Source of the DNA: an uncultured Clostridia bacterium
Lineage (GTDB): Bacteria > Bacillota > Clostridia > TANB77 > CAG-508
Assembly (NCBI GenBank): GCA_944391975.1
Contig: CALXVK010000007.1
Location: 1-36,962 of the forward strand
Direction: 5' to 3'
Length of the DNA: 36,962 nucleotides
Shown: positions 1-9,601 of the stretch, piece by piece
Layout of the letters: each line of letters begins with the position of its first letter
How positions within the stretch are numbered: the first letter of the stretch is position 1
Notes under the pieces: generated by a model
What the model was told of the DNA's origin: nothing
Databases searched by the model: none
The model's input: only the letters and a program-made list of their open reading frames with translations
Made by a program: the position numbers and the translations under genes

Positions 1-74
1 AATATTTCTTCATAAGTTCTAAAAGTTGTTTCACTATCTATTACAACTCCGTCTAAATCTATTCCTATTTTCAT
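1..74 (-). CDS. HAD-superfamily phosphatase, N-terminal fragment
   Basis: Only the first 24 codons are inside the window; the gene runs off the left edge. The start MKIGIDLDGVVIDSE carries the DxD motif I of HAD hydrolases (DLDGVV), with the nucleophilic Asp at residue 6. The ATG at 74 has an AGAGGT ribosome binding site nine bases upstream and a good promoter at 103-131. One CGGA occurs here but as GAC GGA, in normal frame. The substrate cannot be told; small nucleotidase-like HAD proteins often begin this way. Confidence 0.7.
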   Translation of the reverse strand, partial: MKIGIDLDGVVIDSETTFRTYEEI

Positions 75-102
75 ATTTTTACACCTCTAACTTTCTGCCT
101 AC

Positions 103-131
103 ACTATATCACAGATTTACATTTTCCTCAA
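103..131 (-). promoter_or_regulatory. Promoter of the partial HAD gene
   Basis: On the minus strand a -35 TTGAGG (126-131) and a -10 TATAGT (103-108) are separated by 17 bp, about 30 bases upstream of the HAD start codon. Confidence 0.65.
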
Positions 132-180
132 GAAATTCAGTAAAATTCGCACTAAATATGTTGGATTTTTAAGCAAAAAT

Positions 181-204
181 AAAGCACCTATTACAAGGCA
201 CTTT
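181..204 (-). terminator. Weak terminator-like hairpin after rlmD
   Basis: On the minus strand AAAGTGCC pairs with GGTGCTTT (two G-U pairs, 8-base loop) and is followed by ATTTTTG. It would end transcripts coming from rlmD. Confidence 0.35.
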
Positions 205-447
205 ACTTAGGATTCTCTTTAACTTTTAAATTTTATTTTATAAATTCATATGTTCATCAACATACAACCATATCATATGGTGTATTGACCATAGATATAT
301 AATCTCTGTAACTCGCTCTCAGCAACCATTATATCAATTTTAAAAATTCATTTTATATGTTTCCACACTCCATATCTAAAACAACCTTAACATTAATTTC
401 TGAATTTTGTACTTTTTCTAGTCCAAATCTACCTCTTTTATGAAACA

Positions 448-1842
448 TTATTGTATCTTGAAAGCTAGTAAATTCAGCAATGGCCGGCAATTCTTCAACT
501 CTAGCAACGCACAGACTTCCACATGGCTTGTAAAAGGAAACATATCAACTGGTTTAATTTCTTTTATTTCATAAATTTTCTCTAACTCTTTTAAATCCCT
601 TACTAATGTTGCAGGATTACAACTAATATATATCATTCTTTTTGGCTTAATTTTTATAATATTTTGTATACTTGTATTATCAAGTCCTTTTCTTGGAGGA
701 TCTACCATAACAATATCTGGAGTTATTTTTTTGTTATTAATTAAATTATTTAATACCTCTTCTACATCTCCTGCAATAAATTCAGTATTTTCAATACTAT
801 TTAATTTAGCATTTTCTTTTGCATCTTTTATTGCCTCTTCTACAATTTCAACTCCATAAACCTTTTTAGCATATTTTGCCATAAATAAAGATATTGTTCC
901 TATTCCACAATATAAATCAAAAACTATATCTTCTTTTGTTATATTAGCTGATTCAATTCCTATTTTATATAGTTTTTCTGCTTGCACTGGATTTACTTGA
1001 TAAAAAGATGCTGGAGAAATTTTAAAAATTAAATCTCCTAATTTATCTTTTATATATCCATCACCATACAAATTTATATTTTTCTTTCCTAAAATTACAT
1101 TTGTATTATTTTTATTTATATTTTTTACTATTGTTTTTATTTTTGGAAAGTTTTGAGTTAATACTTTTACAAATTCTTTTTCATTAGGAATTTCATCTCC
1201 GTTTATAACGATAATTACCATAATTTCATTTGTTTTTTTACCAATTTTTGTAACTATATGTCTTATAAGACCATTTCTAATTTCCTCATTATATACAGAA
1301 ATATTATTTTCTGAAAAATAATTAATAATGAATTTTGCAATTTCTTCAGTCTTTTCATTCTGAATCAAGCAATTTTCAATTGGGATAATCTCATGTGTTC
1401 TATTTGCAAAAACTCCAATTATTGGTTTATTCTCTTTATCTTGACCTACAGGATATTGTGCTTTATTTCTATAATTATATGGTTCATCCATTCCTAAAGT
1501 TTCTTGAACTTTAGGTTTAGATGATAGATTTTTATTAACCAAATTTTGAACTATATTTCTTTTAATCAATAATGTTTCATTATATCTAATATGTCTTAAA
1601 TTACATCCACCACATCTTTTATATGTTTTGCAATCTACTTCTACTCTATAATCTGATTTTTTTAAAATTTCAAGTACTTTTCCAAACGCATGGGATTTTA
1701 AAACTTTTACAATTACAATTTTTACTTTTTCACCTTTTAATGCTCCAGGAATAAATATAGCAAAATTATCAATTTTTGCTATACCTTCTCCTTGATATCC
1801 GTTATCAATAATATCTACGATAAATTCTTCATTTTTTTGCAA
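448..1842 (-). CDS. rlmD: 23S rRNA (uracil-C5)-methyltransferase, RlmD/RumA family
   Basis: SAM-dependent methylation of a uridine in 23S rRNA, with an N-terminal TRAM domain (about residues 5-60) and an iron-sulfur cluster motif (C71, C77, C80 in RCGGC, and a later Cys in ENCLIQ). The SAM motif is FDLYCGIGT, then DPPRKGLD, and the catalytic cysteine lies in YISCNPATL. The start is TTG at 1842 with GGGG eight bases upstream, inside the end of the preceding gene (28-bp overlap). The tail after CALLELKN is odd: it contains an in-frame CGG at codon 453, and another frame is open through the same DNA. A +1 shift at that CGG would end the protein at 474 (GHC-stop). Family assignment is firm; the last 12 residues are doubtful. 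Confidence 0.9.
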   Translation of the reverse strand: MQKNEEFIVDIIDNGYQGEGIAKIDNFAIFIPGALKGEKVKIVIVKVLKSHAFGKVLEILKKSDYRVEVDCKTYKRCGGCNLRHIRYNETLLIKRNIVQNLVNKNLSSKPKVQETLGMDEPYNYRNKAQYPVGQDKENKPIIGVFANRTHEIIPIENCLIQNEKTEEIAKFIINYFSENNISVYNEEIRNGLIRHIVTKIGKKTNEIMVIIVINGDEIPNEKEFVKVLTQNFPKIKTIVKNINKNNTNVILGKKNINLYGDGYIKDKLGDLIFKISPASFYQVNPVQAEKLYKIGIESANITKEDIVFDLYCGIGTISLFMAKYAKKVYGVEIVEEAIKDAKENAKLNSIENTEFIAGDVEEVLNNLINNKKITPDIVMVDPPRKGLDNTSIQNIIKIKPKRMIYISCNPATLVRDLKELEKIYEIKEIKPVDMFPFTSHVEVCALLELKNCRPLLNLLAFKIQ

Positions 1843-3248
1843 TTTATATTCCCCTTTCTCTGATTTATCATAATAATTATCTGTCTAATAGTCATAATAA
1901 TAGATATAAATGGTAAAATAATTAGCTGATATCTAACTGCATCTGAATGTACATAAAAGAAATACACATATGTTAATTCATATAAAAATTGTAAACAAAG
2001 TATGCTTCTGATATCTTTTGATTTTAACCAATACATTGGTATAAAAAACCATGATAAATACCATGATGTTAAATTAGTTAAAACACCAAAAATTAAAATA
2101 AATAATAAGTTTTTTATATCATTCATAAAACTTGAAAATTTTTCTTTTTTAATTAATCCCATAACAATATACAATATTATAGCATATGCAAAAATTACTG
2201 TACATGTTCTATTAGCTGGAGTAATCCACTCTCTTAATCCAAAATTAAGCATTAATAAATAAATAGAATCTTTTATTCTTCCTTGTTGCGTATCAAGAAT
2301 TGAAAGTAAATCAGATAAACTATCAAAAAATATCATATACATTGCTAAAATAACAGCAACTACAATAATTGCATATAATAAACTCCATAGTATTTTTTTT
2401 AATTTTGACTTATCTCTTAAATAATATAAAACAAAGAATGGTGCTATAATTACTGTTATATATTTTATTAATATTGAACATATTAAAAATAATAGAGCAA
2501 GCCATATATTGTTTTTCTTTTTCAAAAAATATATTCCTAAAATAACAAAAAATACCAAATACAAATCATTATGTACATTTGTTAAAAACTCTAATAATAA
2601 AAATGGATTAAGTCCATATAATAAAGCAAATTTTTTCTTTCCAGTTATTTTATATACAATATAACATGTTGCTATATGAATTCCTAAAGATACAAATTTA
2701 AAAATATATAAAAGAATAGTGTTATTTCCAAATGAAAGTAAACTAAATAAACTACATATTAAAGTCCAAATAGGTCCATAAGGAACAACAGTATTAGACC
2801 AATACCCACTATGCTCTAAAATCGGATCACTTACTCCTGTTAGTAAAAAATCTGATATTGTTGTATAATATGGGTTTTCTCCATATTCTTGGAAAAGTCT
2901 TCCTGTTCCCATATAATAGAAAATATCTGTTGAAGTATTTGGAAGACAAATCATAAACATTAGTCCTACTAATAAAACAACCAGTAAAATATTTTTTATA
3001 TTTTTAAATTCATTAGATTTTTTTAATATAAAAAAATAAAATAAAAAACTTAATATAATAATTAAAGCAAAAATAATAGTTCCAATAATTGTAATAGATT
3101 CATTATTTTCACCCAAAAAATAATAATTTTGTCCATTGTAATTATCTATATTTCCATACATAACTAAATAAACAATACTTGGAATTGATAAAACTAAGCC
3201 TATTATTAACATAAAAGAAATTAATTTTTTTAAATCTAAATTTTTCAT
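1815..3248 (-). CDS. GT87/MptB-like polytopic glycosyltransferase
   Basis: A 477-residue membrane protein with about 10-12 hydrophobic segments and a GT-C layout. After a second TM segment come the loop motif TDIFYYMGTGRLF, then GENPYYTT and VPYGPIWTL, as in polyprenol-phosphate-dependent GT87/DUF2029 enzymes, and a later NVHNDLY. It probably moves a sugar from a lipid carrier on the outer face of the membrane. The start ATG at 3248 has a GGGGG ribosome binding site. It follows the secG terminator, and its last 28 bases overlap rlmD, so the two are likely cotranscribed. The sugar and acceptor cannot be inferred. Confidence 0.75.
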   Translation of the reverse strand: MKNLDLKKLISFMLIIGLVLSIPSIVYLVMYGNIDNYNGQNYYFLGENNESITIIGTIIFALIIILSFLFYFFILKKSNEFKNIKNILLVVLLVGLMFMICLPNTSTDIFYYMGTGRLFQEYGENPYYTTISDFLLTGVSDPILEHSGYWSNTVVPYGPIWTLICSLFSLLSFGNNTILLYIFKFVSLGIHIATCYIVYKITGKKKFALLYGLNPFLLLEFLTNVHNDLYLVFFVILGIYFLKKKNNIWLALLFLICSILIKYITVIIAPFFVLYYLRDKSKLKKILWSLLYAIIVVAVILAMYMIFFDSLSDLLSILDTQQGRIKDSIYLLMLNFGLREWITPANRTCTVIFAYAIILYIVMGLIKKEKFSSFMNDIKNLLFILIFGVLTNLTSWYLSWFFIPMYWLKSKDIRSILCLQFLYELTYVYFFYVHSDAVRYQLIILPFISIIMTIRQIIIMINQRKGNINCKKMKNLS

Positions 3249-3265
3249 AATTCCCCCATAATTTT

Positions 3266-3296
3266 AAAAAGAGGTATGAATTAATTTTCATACCTC
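3266..3296 (-). terminator. Rho-independent terminator after secG
   Basis: GAGGTATGAA (3271-3280) pairs perfectly with TTCATACCTC (3287-3296) across a 6-base loop, and on the minus strand the stem is followed by TTTTTAAAA. Confidence 0.8.
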
Positions 3297-3307
3297 CAAT
3301 TTATTAT

Positions 3308-3556
3308 TTAAGCAATATATAAAATTCCAATTACAATTGTAAGGATAAAATAAACCATCATTAATCCTATAGTTGCTCTTTTTATTCTACCTTCTTTTGT
3401 TCTTCCTTTATTTTTCTCATAAAAGTTATTTGAACTTCCACCTACAATTGTTCCAGATGCACCACTATCATCTTTTCCTTGTTTTAATATAAGAACAATC
3501 AATACTAAACAAATTAATAAATATATACCTATTAAAATATTTGTTACTATTTCCAT
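3308..3556 (-). CDS. secG: Preprotein translocase subunit SecG
   Basis: An 82-residue protein with two TM segments (about residues 4-22 and 58-80) and the linker motif LILKQGKDDSGASG followed by a Gly/Ser-rich stretch, as in SecG of the SecYEG channel. The ATG at 3556 is chosen because GGAGG ends six bases upstream; the in-frame TTG twelve bases earlier lies inside that ribosome binding site. It has its own promoter (3602-3630) and terminator (3266-3296), so it is probably monocistronic. Confidence 0.92.
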   Translation of the reverse strand: MEIVTNILIGIYLLICLVLIVLILKQGKDDSGASGTIVGGSSNNFYEKNKGRTKEGRIKRATIGLMMVYFILTIVIGILYIA

Positions 3557-3601
3557 TTTTTCCTCCAAAACATAAAATCTCTTATCTATTCATACTTACA
3601 A

Positions 3602-3630
3602 AGTTTACCATAAGTAAACATTAAAATCAA
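3602..3630 (-). promoter_or_regulatory. secG promoter
   Basis: -35 TTGATT (625-630 of this kilobase, i.e. 3625-3630) and -10 TAAACT (3602-3607) with a 17-bp spacer, about 45 bases upstream of the secG start. Confidence 0.6.
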
Positions 3631-3678
3631 GAGTTTTTTTAAAATTATGCTAATATTATTAATCTTAATTTTTAAAGG

Positions 3679-4993
3679 TTATCTAGGTAATCTTATTGTA
3701 AATATAGTTCCTTTTTCACCATTATGTGATGCTTTTATCGTTCCTCCATGTCCTGTTACAATCATATCTGCAATTGAAAGTCCGTAATCCAGTTCCACCT
3801 GTTTCACGGCTTCTTGCTTTATCTTCTCTATAAAATCTTTCAAAAACATGTTTTAGTCCTTCATCACTTATTCCAATTCCTGTATCCTTAACTTCAATCA
3901 CACATTTATTATCTTTTTGATATGTTGAAATTTCTACAGTGTCTCCTGATTCTGTATATTTTAATGCATTATCTAATAAAATTACAATTACCTGATAAAT
4001 TTTATTAGTATCTATTGAAGCAAGTTTTCCATAATTTAAATTAAGTTTTAAATTTTTATTTTCAATCTCAAAAATTTCGGAATATGTTTTTCCAATATTT
4101 CCTATAAATTCATCAATTTCTATTTCTTCTTTTTGAATTACAATTTGTTTACTATCTGCTCTTGCTAATAACATTAAATCCTTTATTAATTTACTTAATC
4201 TTTTTGTTTCATTTAGCGTTAAACTTATATCCTCTGTCTTATCTATTATTTTAGCATTTGGATCGCGAAGTAAAAGTTCTTGCTTAGCTTGTATTATAGT
4301 AAGTGGTGTACGAAGTTCATGAGAAACATTTTGAACAAATTCATTTTGTTTTTTTAGCATATTATGAAGTGGTTTTAATGTACTCTTTGACATTAGTATA
4401 CTCGCAATTACCGAAATTAAAATTCCAAACAAAACAGAGAAAAATATTATTTTACTATAAATATTAATTAATTCATTTTCTGTATCAACATTTATAAGAA
4501 GCTGAACATAACCATCATCCTTAACATCAATATCAGATAAATCAATTGTTATAGCTTTATAATGATACTCATCATCTATTACTACTTGATAGATTTCATT
4601 AATTAAATCTTTGTCAAAATCAAGTTCTAAAGCATAATCACTAAAGTTTACATTATATCCACTAATCCAAGTAATCTCACCATCATTATCTCTCATTATA
4701 CATATAACTTTTGGATTACTTATATTAGATGCAATGCTATAACTTTTTATTGCATCATCAGTATAATTGTTAATAAAAAAATCATTATCCTCTTTAGGAG
4801 CACCTTTTCTAGATAAAGTCGCTATTAATTGCTGAACACTTTCTTTTAGTTCAATATTAACTGAAGTATAAGTAATTTTAGTAACTAATACATAGAAAAA
4901 AAGTCCAAATATTATAAAAATTAATGTAAAAGTTAATAAATTATATCTGATATATTTAAAAAATTGTTTATTAAGCAACTTCTGCTCATTCAT
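3679..4993 (-). CDS. Sensor histidine kinase (one CGGA frame shift)
   Basis: Membrane histidine kinase of 437 residues, partner of the regulator just upstream. TM1 is about 18-38, an extracytoplasmic domain 41-178, and TM2 181-201. The phospho-acceptor H225 is in VSHELRTP, the N box in LLDNALKYT, the G1 box in KDTGIGI and the F box in FERFYRE. In the plain frame the protein derails after GGTGL and stops at 3722. Reading C-GGA at 3784-3781 as one glycine (residue 404) gives the canonical G2 box GGTGLGLSIA and a normal tail GTIFTIRLPR ending with TAA at 3679. The length (3x438+1 bases) fits exactly one extra base. The lost frame would remove part of the ATP site, so decoding must occur if the kinase works. 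Confidence 0.85.
3781..3784 (-). other. CGGA recoding site 1 (histidine kinase)
   Basis: Context on the coding strand is ACT GGA TTA C-GGA CTT TCA. The zero frame reads CGG ACT and derails; the +1 frame restores GGTGLGLSIA, the G2 box of the ATP-binding domain. Confidence 0.85.
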
Positions 4994-5011
4994 TTATTTT
5001 TTTCCTTTCTA

Positions 5012-5680
5012 TTACTCTGACCAGATATAGCCAACTCCTCTTATTGTTTTTAAATATTTCTCATATCCTAGTTTTTTTAATTCTTTTCTTAATCCACTGG
5101 CATAAACTTCAATTACATTTGTGCTAGTTTCTGAATCAAATCCCCATATTTTATCAAAAATTTGATCTTTAGTTACTATAATATTTTTTGATCCTATTAA
5201 ATATTCTAACATATCGAATTGTTTACCTTGTAAAACAACTTCCTTATCTCCAACTGAAACCTTTCTACTATTTAAATCTAATTTTAATTCTTTAAATTCT
5301 AAAATATTTTCTGTATAACTTCCATTTGTTCTTCTAATTATAGCATCAATTCTAGCTAATAATTCTTCTCTATTAAAAGGTTTAACTAAATAATCATCTG
5401 CTCCTGCTCTAAACCCTTTTAGTTTATCTTCTAAAGCATCTTTAGCAGTTAAAATTAAAACTGGTGTATATATTTTGTTTTTTCTTAAAGTATTTAAAAC
5501 ATCATATCCATTCATTATTGGCATCATTAAATCTAAAATAATTACATCATAAATATTTTGCTCTGCATACATTACTCCTTCTTCACCGTCAAAAGCCTTA
5601 TCTACATCATATTTTCCATTAATACATTGTTCAATTGTTCTAGATAATATTTTATCATCTTCAATTATTAAAACTTTCAT
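5012..5680 (-). CDS. OmpR-family response regulator
   Basis: A 222-residue regulator. The receiver domain has acidic pair E7-D8-D9, phospho-acceptor D50 (VIILDLMMP), switch Thr in LILTAKD and Lys in LVKPF. The C-terminal winged helix (about 125-222) ends TIRGVGYIWSE. It is followed 18 bp later by the histidine kinase, so the two form a standard pair. An AGAGGT ribosome binding site precedes the ATG, and a TATAAT -10 (5718-5723) with a poor -35 lies upstream, compatible with an activated promoter. No CGG codon is present. Confidence 0.93.
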   Translation of the reverse strand: MKVLIIEDDKILSRTIEQCINGKYDVDKAFDGEEGVMYAEQNIYDVIILDLMMPIMNGYDVLNTLRKNKIYTPVLILTAKDALEDKLKGFRAGADDYLVKPFNREELLARIDAIIRRTNGSYTENILEFKELKLDLNSRKVSVGDKEVVLQGKQFDMLEYLIGSKNIIVTKDQIFDKIWGFDSETSTNVIEVYASGLRKELKKLGYEKYLKTIRGVGYIWSE

Positions 5681-5746
5681 AAATACCTCTTTCTATTAAA
5701 ATAACTATTATTATTCTATTATAGGTATATTAAATTAAAATTAAAA

Positions 5747-7370
5747 TTAATTTTCTATTTTGTAAATTATAAAGTTTTCATCACTATAAATTTCTATACA
5801 GTTATCATCTTCTTTCATATATGTATTTTCGATAGAAGTTTGATAACAAATAGCATAATTAATATCATATTTTTCAAATAGTTCAGTATATGATATTCTG
5901 CCAGAAGCCACATCCATATAATCATCAAAAATAGTTACACCTTCATTAAATTCTGGTGAATAAGGTTGCTCTGCTCTTGAATCAATAAATACTGGAATTC
6001 CTTTATATAATAAGTAACTTCCATAATTATATCCATTGTATAAATGAAAGTCTTCTTCAGAAATATCATTTTCTTCAATATAAGAAAGTAACCATTCTGT
6101 TGCTTGTACAGGATACATTTCTTTTGATATATATTCTTCTTTAGAATTTTTATTTATTTCATTCATTCCGAACACCAATAGCAACAATAGCAAAAAACAT
6201 AAATAAAAATTTACTTGCAATATTCAATCTTTCTTGCCATCCATCTTCTCTTGACACATTTTTCAAAATAAACTCATTTATCATACAAACTAATATAGGT
6301 GCTCCGAAGCAATATAAGTAAAATTAAATGTCTTCTCGAATATATTGCCATTATATAAAGTCCAAGCAATAAAAACGCATCTGATAATTTCATTTTTGAA
6401 TCTATAAATCCAATACATGTTACTGTAATAATTATAAATACAAAAAATTCCATACTTGAAGCAATAACAATTGGCAAATGTTCATTTATATAATTCATAG
6501 AATTACCAAATAAAGTTTTTATAAAATATGTAAAAGGTAAACTTCCTGTTGGCGTAAAAAATCCTCCGAATAAAAATAACAATTATTATTAAAAATAAAA
6601 ATTTTGAATTATCATTTTTCTTTATAATAATTTTTCCATCTTCTTTAGGTTTATATGAGTTAATAAATTCTTTATCTAATTTTATTGAATTTTCTAACTT
6701 TTCTATTTTATTCGGTTTATCATTTTTGATTTTTAAGCTTTCTAATTTCTTTTCATCTTTATTTATTCTATGTTTTACTACATTATCAATAGCAAATAAT
6801 GCAAAAATATATTCACCTATAAAAGGTAAAATCAATATAAATAATAGTGGCCATGTTGCAGCATGAATATTTGCAACTATCACAGAAATCATAAATATAC
6901 AAACTAGATATCTAACTTTTCTATTTTCTAAAAATTTTTCTATTAAATATACTTCTAATAAAAATAACATATATGAGACAATTTGTGCTCTGTCAGTAAA
7001 ATCATTTTTCAAAAGATATGCTGTAACAAGAGTTCCGAACTAAAGCAACTAACCAATATACTTTTTTCTTTCTTAAAATATAATAAAGTAAAAGCATTGT
7101 TAATGTAGAAAAAATACACACAAAAATATATAGTCCATCAAATCCCATAACATTATAAATCAAATAATTTACAACATCAAAAAGCCAATGTGGACTTGTA
7201 TAAGATAGACCATCATGCCAAGAATAATGATCTATCCCATCCAATCCGTATTGTAAAATATCTCTTCCAATTGTTACAGTATAAAAAGTATCATTCTGAA
7301 ATTCTCTAGGTACAATTGAAAATACAAAAAATATTATTAATAAAACAGCTAAAATTTCTTTCTTTTTCAT
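5747..7370 (-). CDS. Polytopic glycosyltransferase-like membrane protein, four CGGA shifts
   Basis: One gene that looks shattered into four open frames. Reading C-GGA as one residue at 7037, 6568, 6306 and 6170 gives a continuous 539-residue protein; the spacings between sites are exact multiples of three after each four-base step (465, 258 and 132 bases) and the end fits. The N-terminal part has a TM segment, the loop motifs NDTFYTVTIGRDIL and SPHWLFDVVNYLIY, and further TM segments like GT-C glycosyltransferases. A charged cytosolic loop lies near residues 190-250, and a soluble C-terminal domain of about 130 residues starts at VQATEWLL. The ATG at 7370 has GGAG six bases upstream; an upstream TTG lies inside that site. 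It follows the LtaS-like gene. Exact substrate unknown. Confidence 0.75.
6167..6170 (-). other. CGGA recoding site 2
   Basis: ATT GGT GTT C-GGA ATG AAT. Without the shift the frame stops two codons later (R-N-E-stop); with it, the last TM segment is joined to the soluble C-terminal domain (residue 400). Confidence 0.8.
6303..6306 (-). other. CGGA recoding site 3
   Basis: ATA TTG CTT C-GGA GCA CCT. The +1 frame continues as GAPILVCMINEF (residue 355 is the glycine), while the zero frame ends within twelve codons. Confidence 0.8.
6565..6568 (-). other. CGGA recoding site 4
   Basis: ATT TTT ATT C-GGA GGA TTT. The +1 frame continues the membrane segment as FIGGFFTPTG (residue 268); the zero frame turns into a basic peptide and stops. 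Confidence 0.8.
7034..7037 (-). other. CGGA recoding site 5
   Basis: GCT TTA GTT C-GGA ACT CTT. The +1 frame reads VALVGTLVTAYLLKNDF (glycine at residue 112); the zero frame stops after about fifteen codons. Confidence 0.82.
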
Positions 7371-7396
7371 GCTTTTCTCCAAAATTATTTTTAAAT

Positions 7397-9437
7397 TTAT
7401 TTAGAATCTTGTAATAAATTATTTACAACAACTGAATTTGATATCTCAATTTCAATTAAAGCTTCTTCTACATATAAATCCAATCTTTTCTTTTCTTCCT
7501 CAGGAATAGAATTTATATCTAATTTTTCACCCGTTTCTAAAATATACCAACTATCACCATCATAGTAGTAATCTTTTGTTATTACTTTTCCATTATTAAT
7601 AGCTACATATGAATTTCTATTAAATATACTTGTTCCTAATGAAAATGTATCTTCTATATTACAAATTTGAGCTAAAGTTGGTTTAACATCCATTTTACTA
7701 ACTGGCTCATCTATTACTACATTTGAAACTCCTGGAATTCTAATACCACAAACTACATTTGAAAATTCATATTGCATTCTTACATCATTATAGTTATTTC
7801 TATTATATCCCAAAAATTCAATTAGATTTTCATCATACATTTGCATACCATAATGATCTCCAAAAACTACTATTACAGTATTATCATAAAGTCCTGCTTC
7901 TTTTAATTCATCAATAAAAATACCAAAAGCATAATCTGCATAATTAACAGCTTCCAAATAATTTCCAAGCTCAGTTCCAGCTAAATCTCCTACATCTATT
8001 GAAACTTTTGAATATTTATCAATAATTCCTGCTAATTCAAAAGGTTTATGTGAAGATGCAGCCACTAAATCATAGAAAACTGTTTCTCCACTATCTACAG
8101 TTTCTTTCATATGTGCAATTGTTTGTTTATATAATAATTCGTCTGATAAATAAGTTCTAATTAATTCTGATTGATCTTCAAAATCATCCAAAAATGTAAT
8201 ATCATCTACTTCATATTTTGAAAATACATTTTGCCTATTCCAAAAATATCCATGATTTCCATGTGCATACATTGTATAATATCCAGCATTTTTAAAATTA
8301 CCAAATATATCATCATAAGTATTTCCATAATATTTACTAAATGCTTCTCCGTTTTCTTGAGGATAAGTTGAAGTTATAACACTATGTTCTGAGTCTGCTG
8401 TTGTTGTATAACTTGTTGCATGCATATTAGTTACATTAATATTTTCATTTAAAAATTTGTTTAAATTAGGTGTTATCTCTTTACCATTAATTGTTGCTCC
8501 AATAGTAAAGTTTTGTACTGATTCTAATTGCAAAATAATAACATTTTTATTTGCTCCGCTTCCCTGATATGTTGTATTTTCAGGATTTAGTTCATTTTGA
8601 GTTTCTTTAAAATCATCATATACATCCATCATTTCATCATAAGTTTTATAAACTGTATTATTATTATGAGTAATAGCATTTCTTACATCTACAAAATGAT
8701 ATCCATATATAGTACCATAACGAACTGAATTCTTTTTGTTATATATATATCCTGTAACAAGTTCTAAAGATTCTGGAATAAAATGATAATATGAGCAAAG
8801 TATACCAACAACAATTGCCATAACTAATACTGGTTTAAATTTAAATTCTTTATGTTTTATAACTTTTACTTTTTTGCTAATCAGCAATCCAATTATAATT
8901 GGAAAATCTATAAAATATAAAATCTGTCTTATATGCAAAAGTGATGGAATTGCAGCAATAATTTCATCTTTATATTGTAAATTTCCGAGCTTGCATAACA
9001 GAAATTATATTTGATGCATATGAAAAATACATTTCATCAGCCCAAAGTAAAATACTAATTAATAAATTTAGAATCATTCCTAAAGTAAATCTTAATCTAG
9101 AGCCTCTAAATAAAAACAGTGGTGCAACCATAACCACTATAAAAAATGCAGTTTGTCTAATATACCAAAGCCAAATACCATGTTTATAAAAGACTGTATC
9201 TGCTGAAAATAAAAGTGTTTTCAATAAAATTATAATGAAAAGTAAAACAATAAAACATCTTGAACTAAAAATATTTGTAATTAATTCTTTTTTATCCATA
9301 TGAATAAAATTGCTTACATCATCTTTTACTTCTCTTTTTATCTGTCTTATTTTAAGCCTAATTCGCCCTTTAATTCCAATCTTCATAGGACAATTATTAT
9401 TTCTTTCAATATCCCCTTCTATATTTCTTTCTTTCAT
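7397..9437 (-). CDS. LtaS-like lipoteichoic acid synthase / sulfatase-family phosphotransferase, one CGGA shift
   Basis: A 679-residue protein after one C-GGA event at residue 151; the length is 3x680+1 bases. The N-terminal half has about five TM segments (from residue 58 onward). The C-terminal extracellular domain is an alkaline-phosphatase-fold enzyme with LtaS-like metal and catalytic motifs: LQLESVQ, TTTADSEHS (candidate catalytic Thr), SHKPFE and VFGDHYG. It would transfer glycerol-phosphate units from phosphatidylglycerol to a glycolipid anchor. The shift falls in SVMQAGNLQY between TM segments; without it only a 155-residue membrane stub and an enzyme lacking its first TM segments are made. 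The ATG at 9437 has a weak ribosome binding site. The membrane glycosyltransferase-like gene follows 26 bp later. Confidence 0.85.
8984..8987 (-). other. CGGA recoding site 6 (LtaS-like)
   Basis: ATG CAA GCT C-GGA AAT TTA. The +1 frame gives QAGNLQYKDEI and joins both halves of the enzyme; the zero frame stops after ARKFTI. Confidence 0.84.
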
Positions 9438-9601
9438 TTATCTTTCAATCCTTTTTATTTTTATTTATTAAAGTTGTTACACTTTTTATATAATTTCATT
9501 CTATTTTTCTATTTTAAAAACATTAGAATTTTTTGTAAATATTAAAATCTAATTGATATAATAAATCTATATTATTATATCAAAAATACTAAAAAAATCA
9601 A

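Larger units (their letters stand above)
75..447. other. Gap between HAD gene and rlmD
   Basis: This 373-bp gap holds the HAD promoter at its left end and a weak terminator-like hairpin at 181-204. It also holds a 7-bp inverted repeat ACCATAT/ATATGGT at 267-281 and, at its right end, an open frame that continues in from the rlmD tail and stops at 353-355. No intact gene was recognised. The right part is less AT-rich than its surroundings. Confidence 0.5.
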
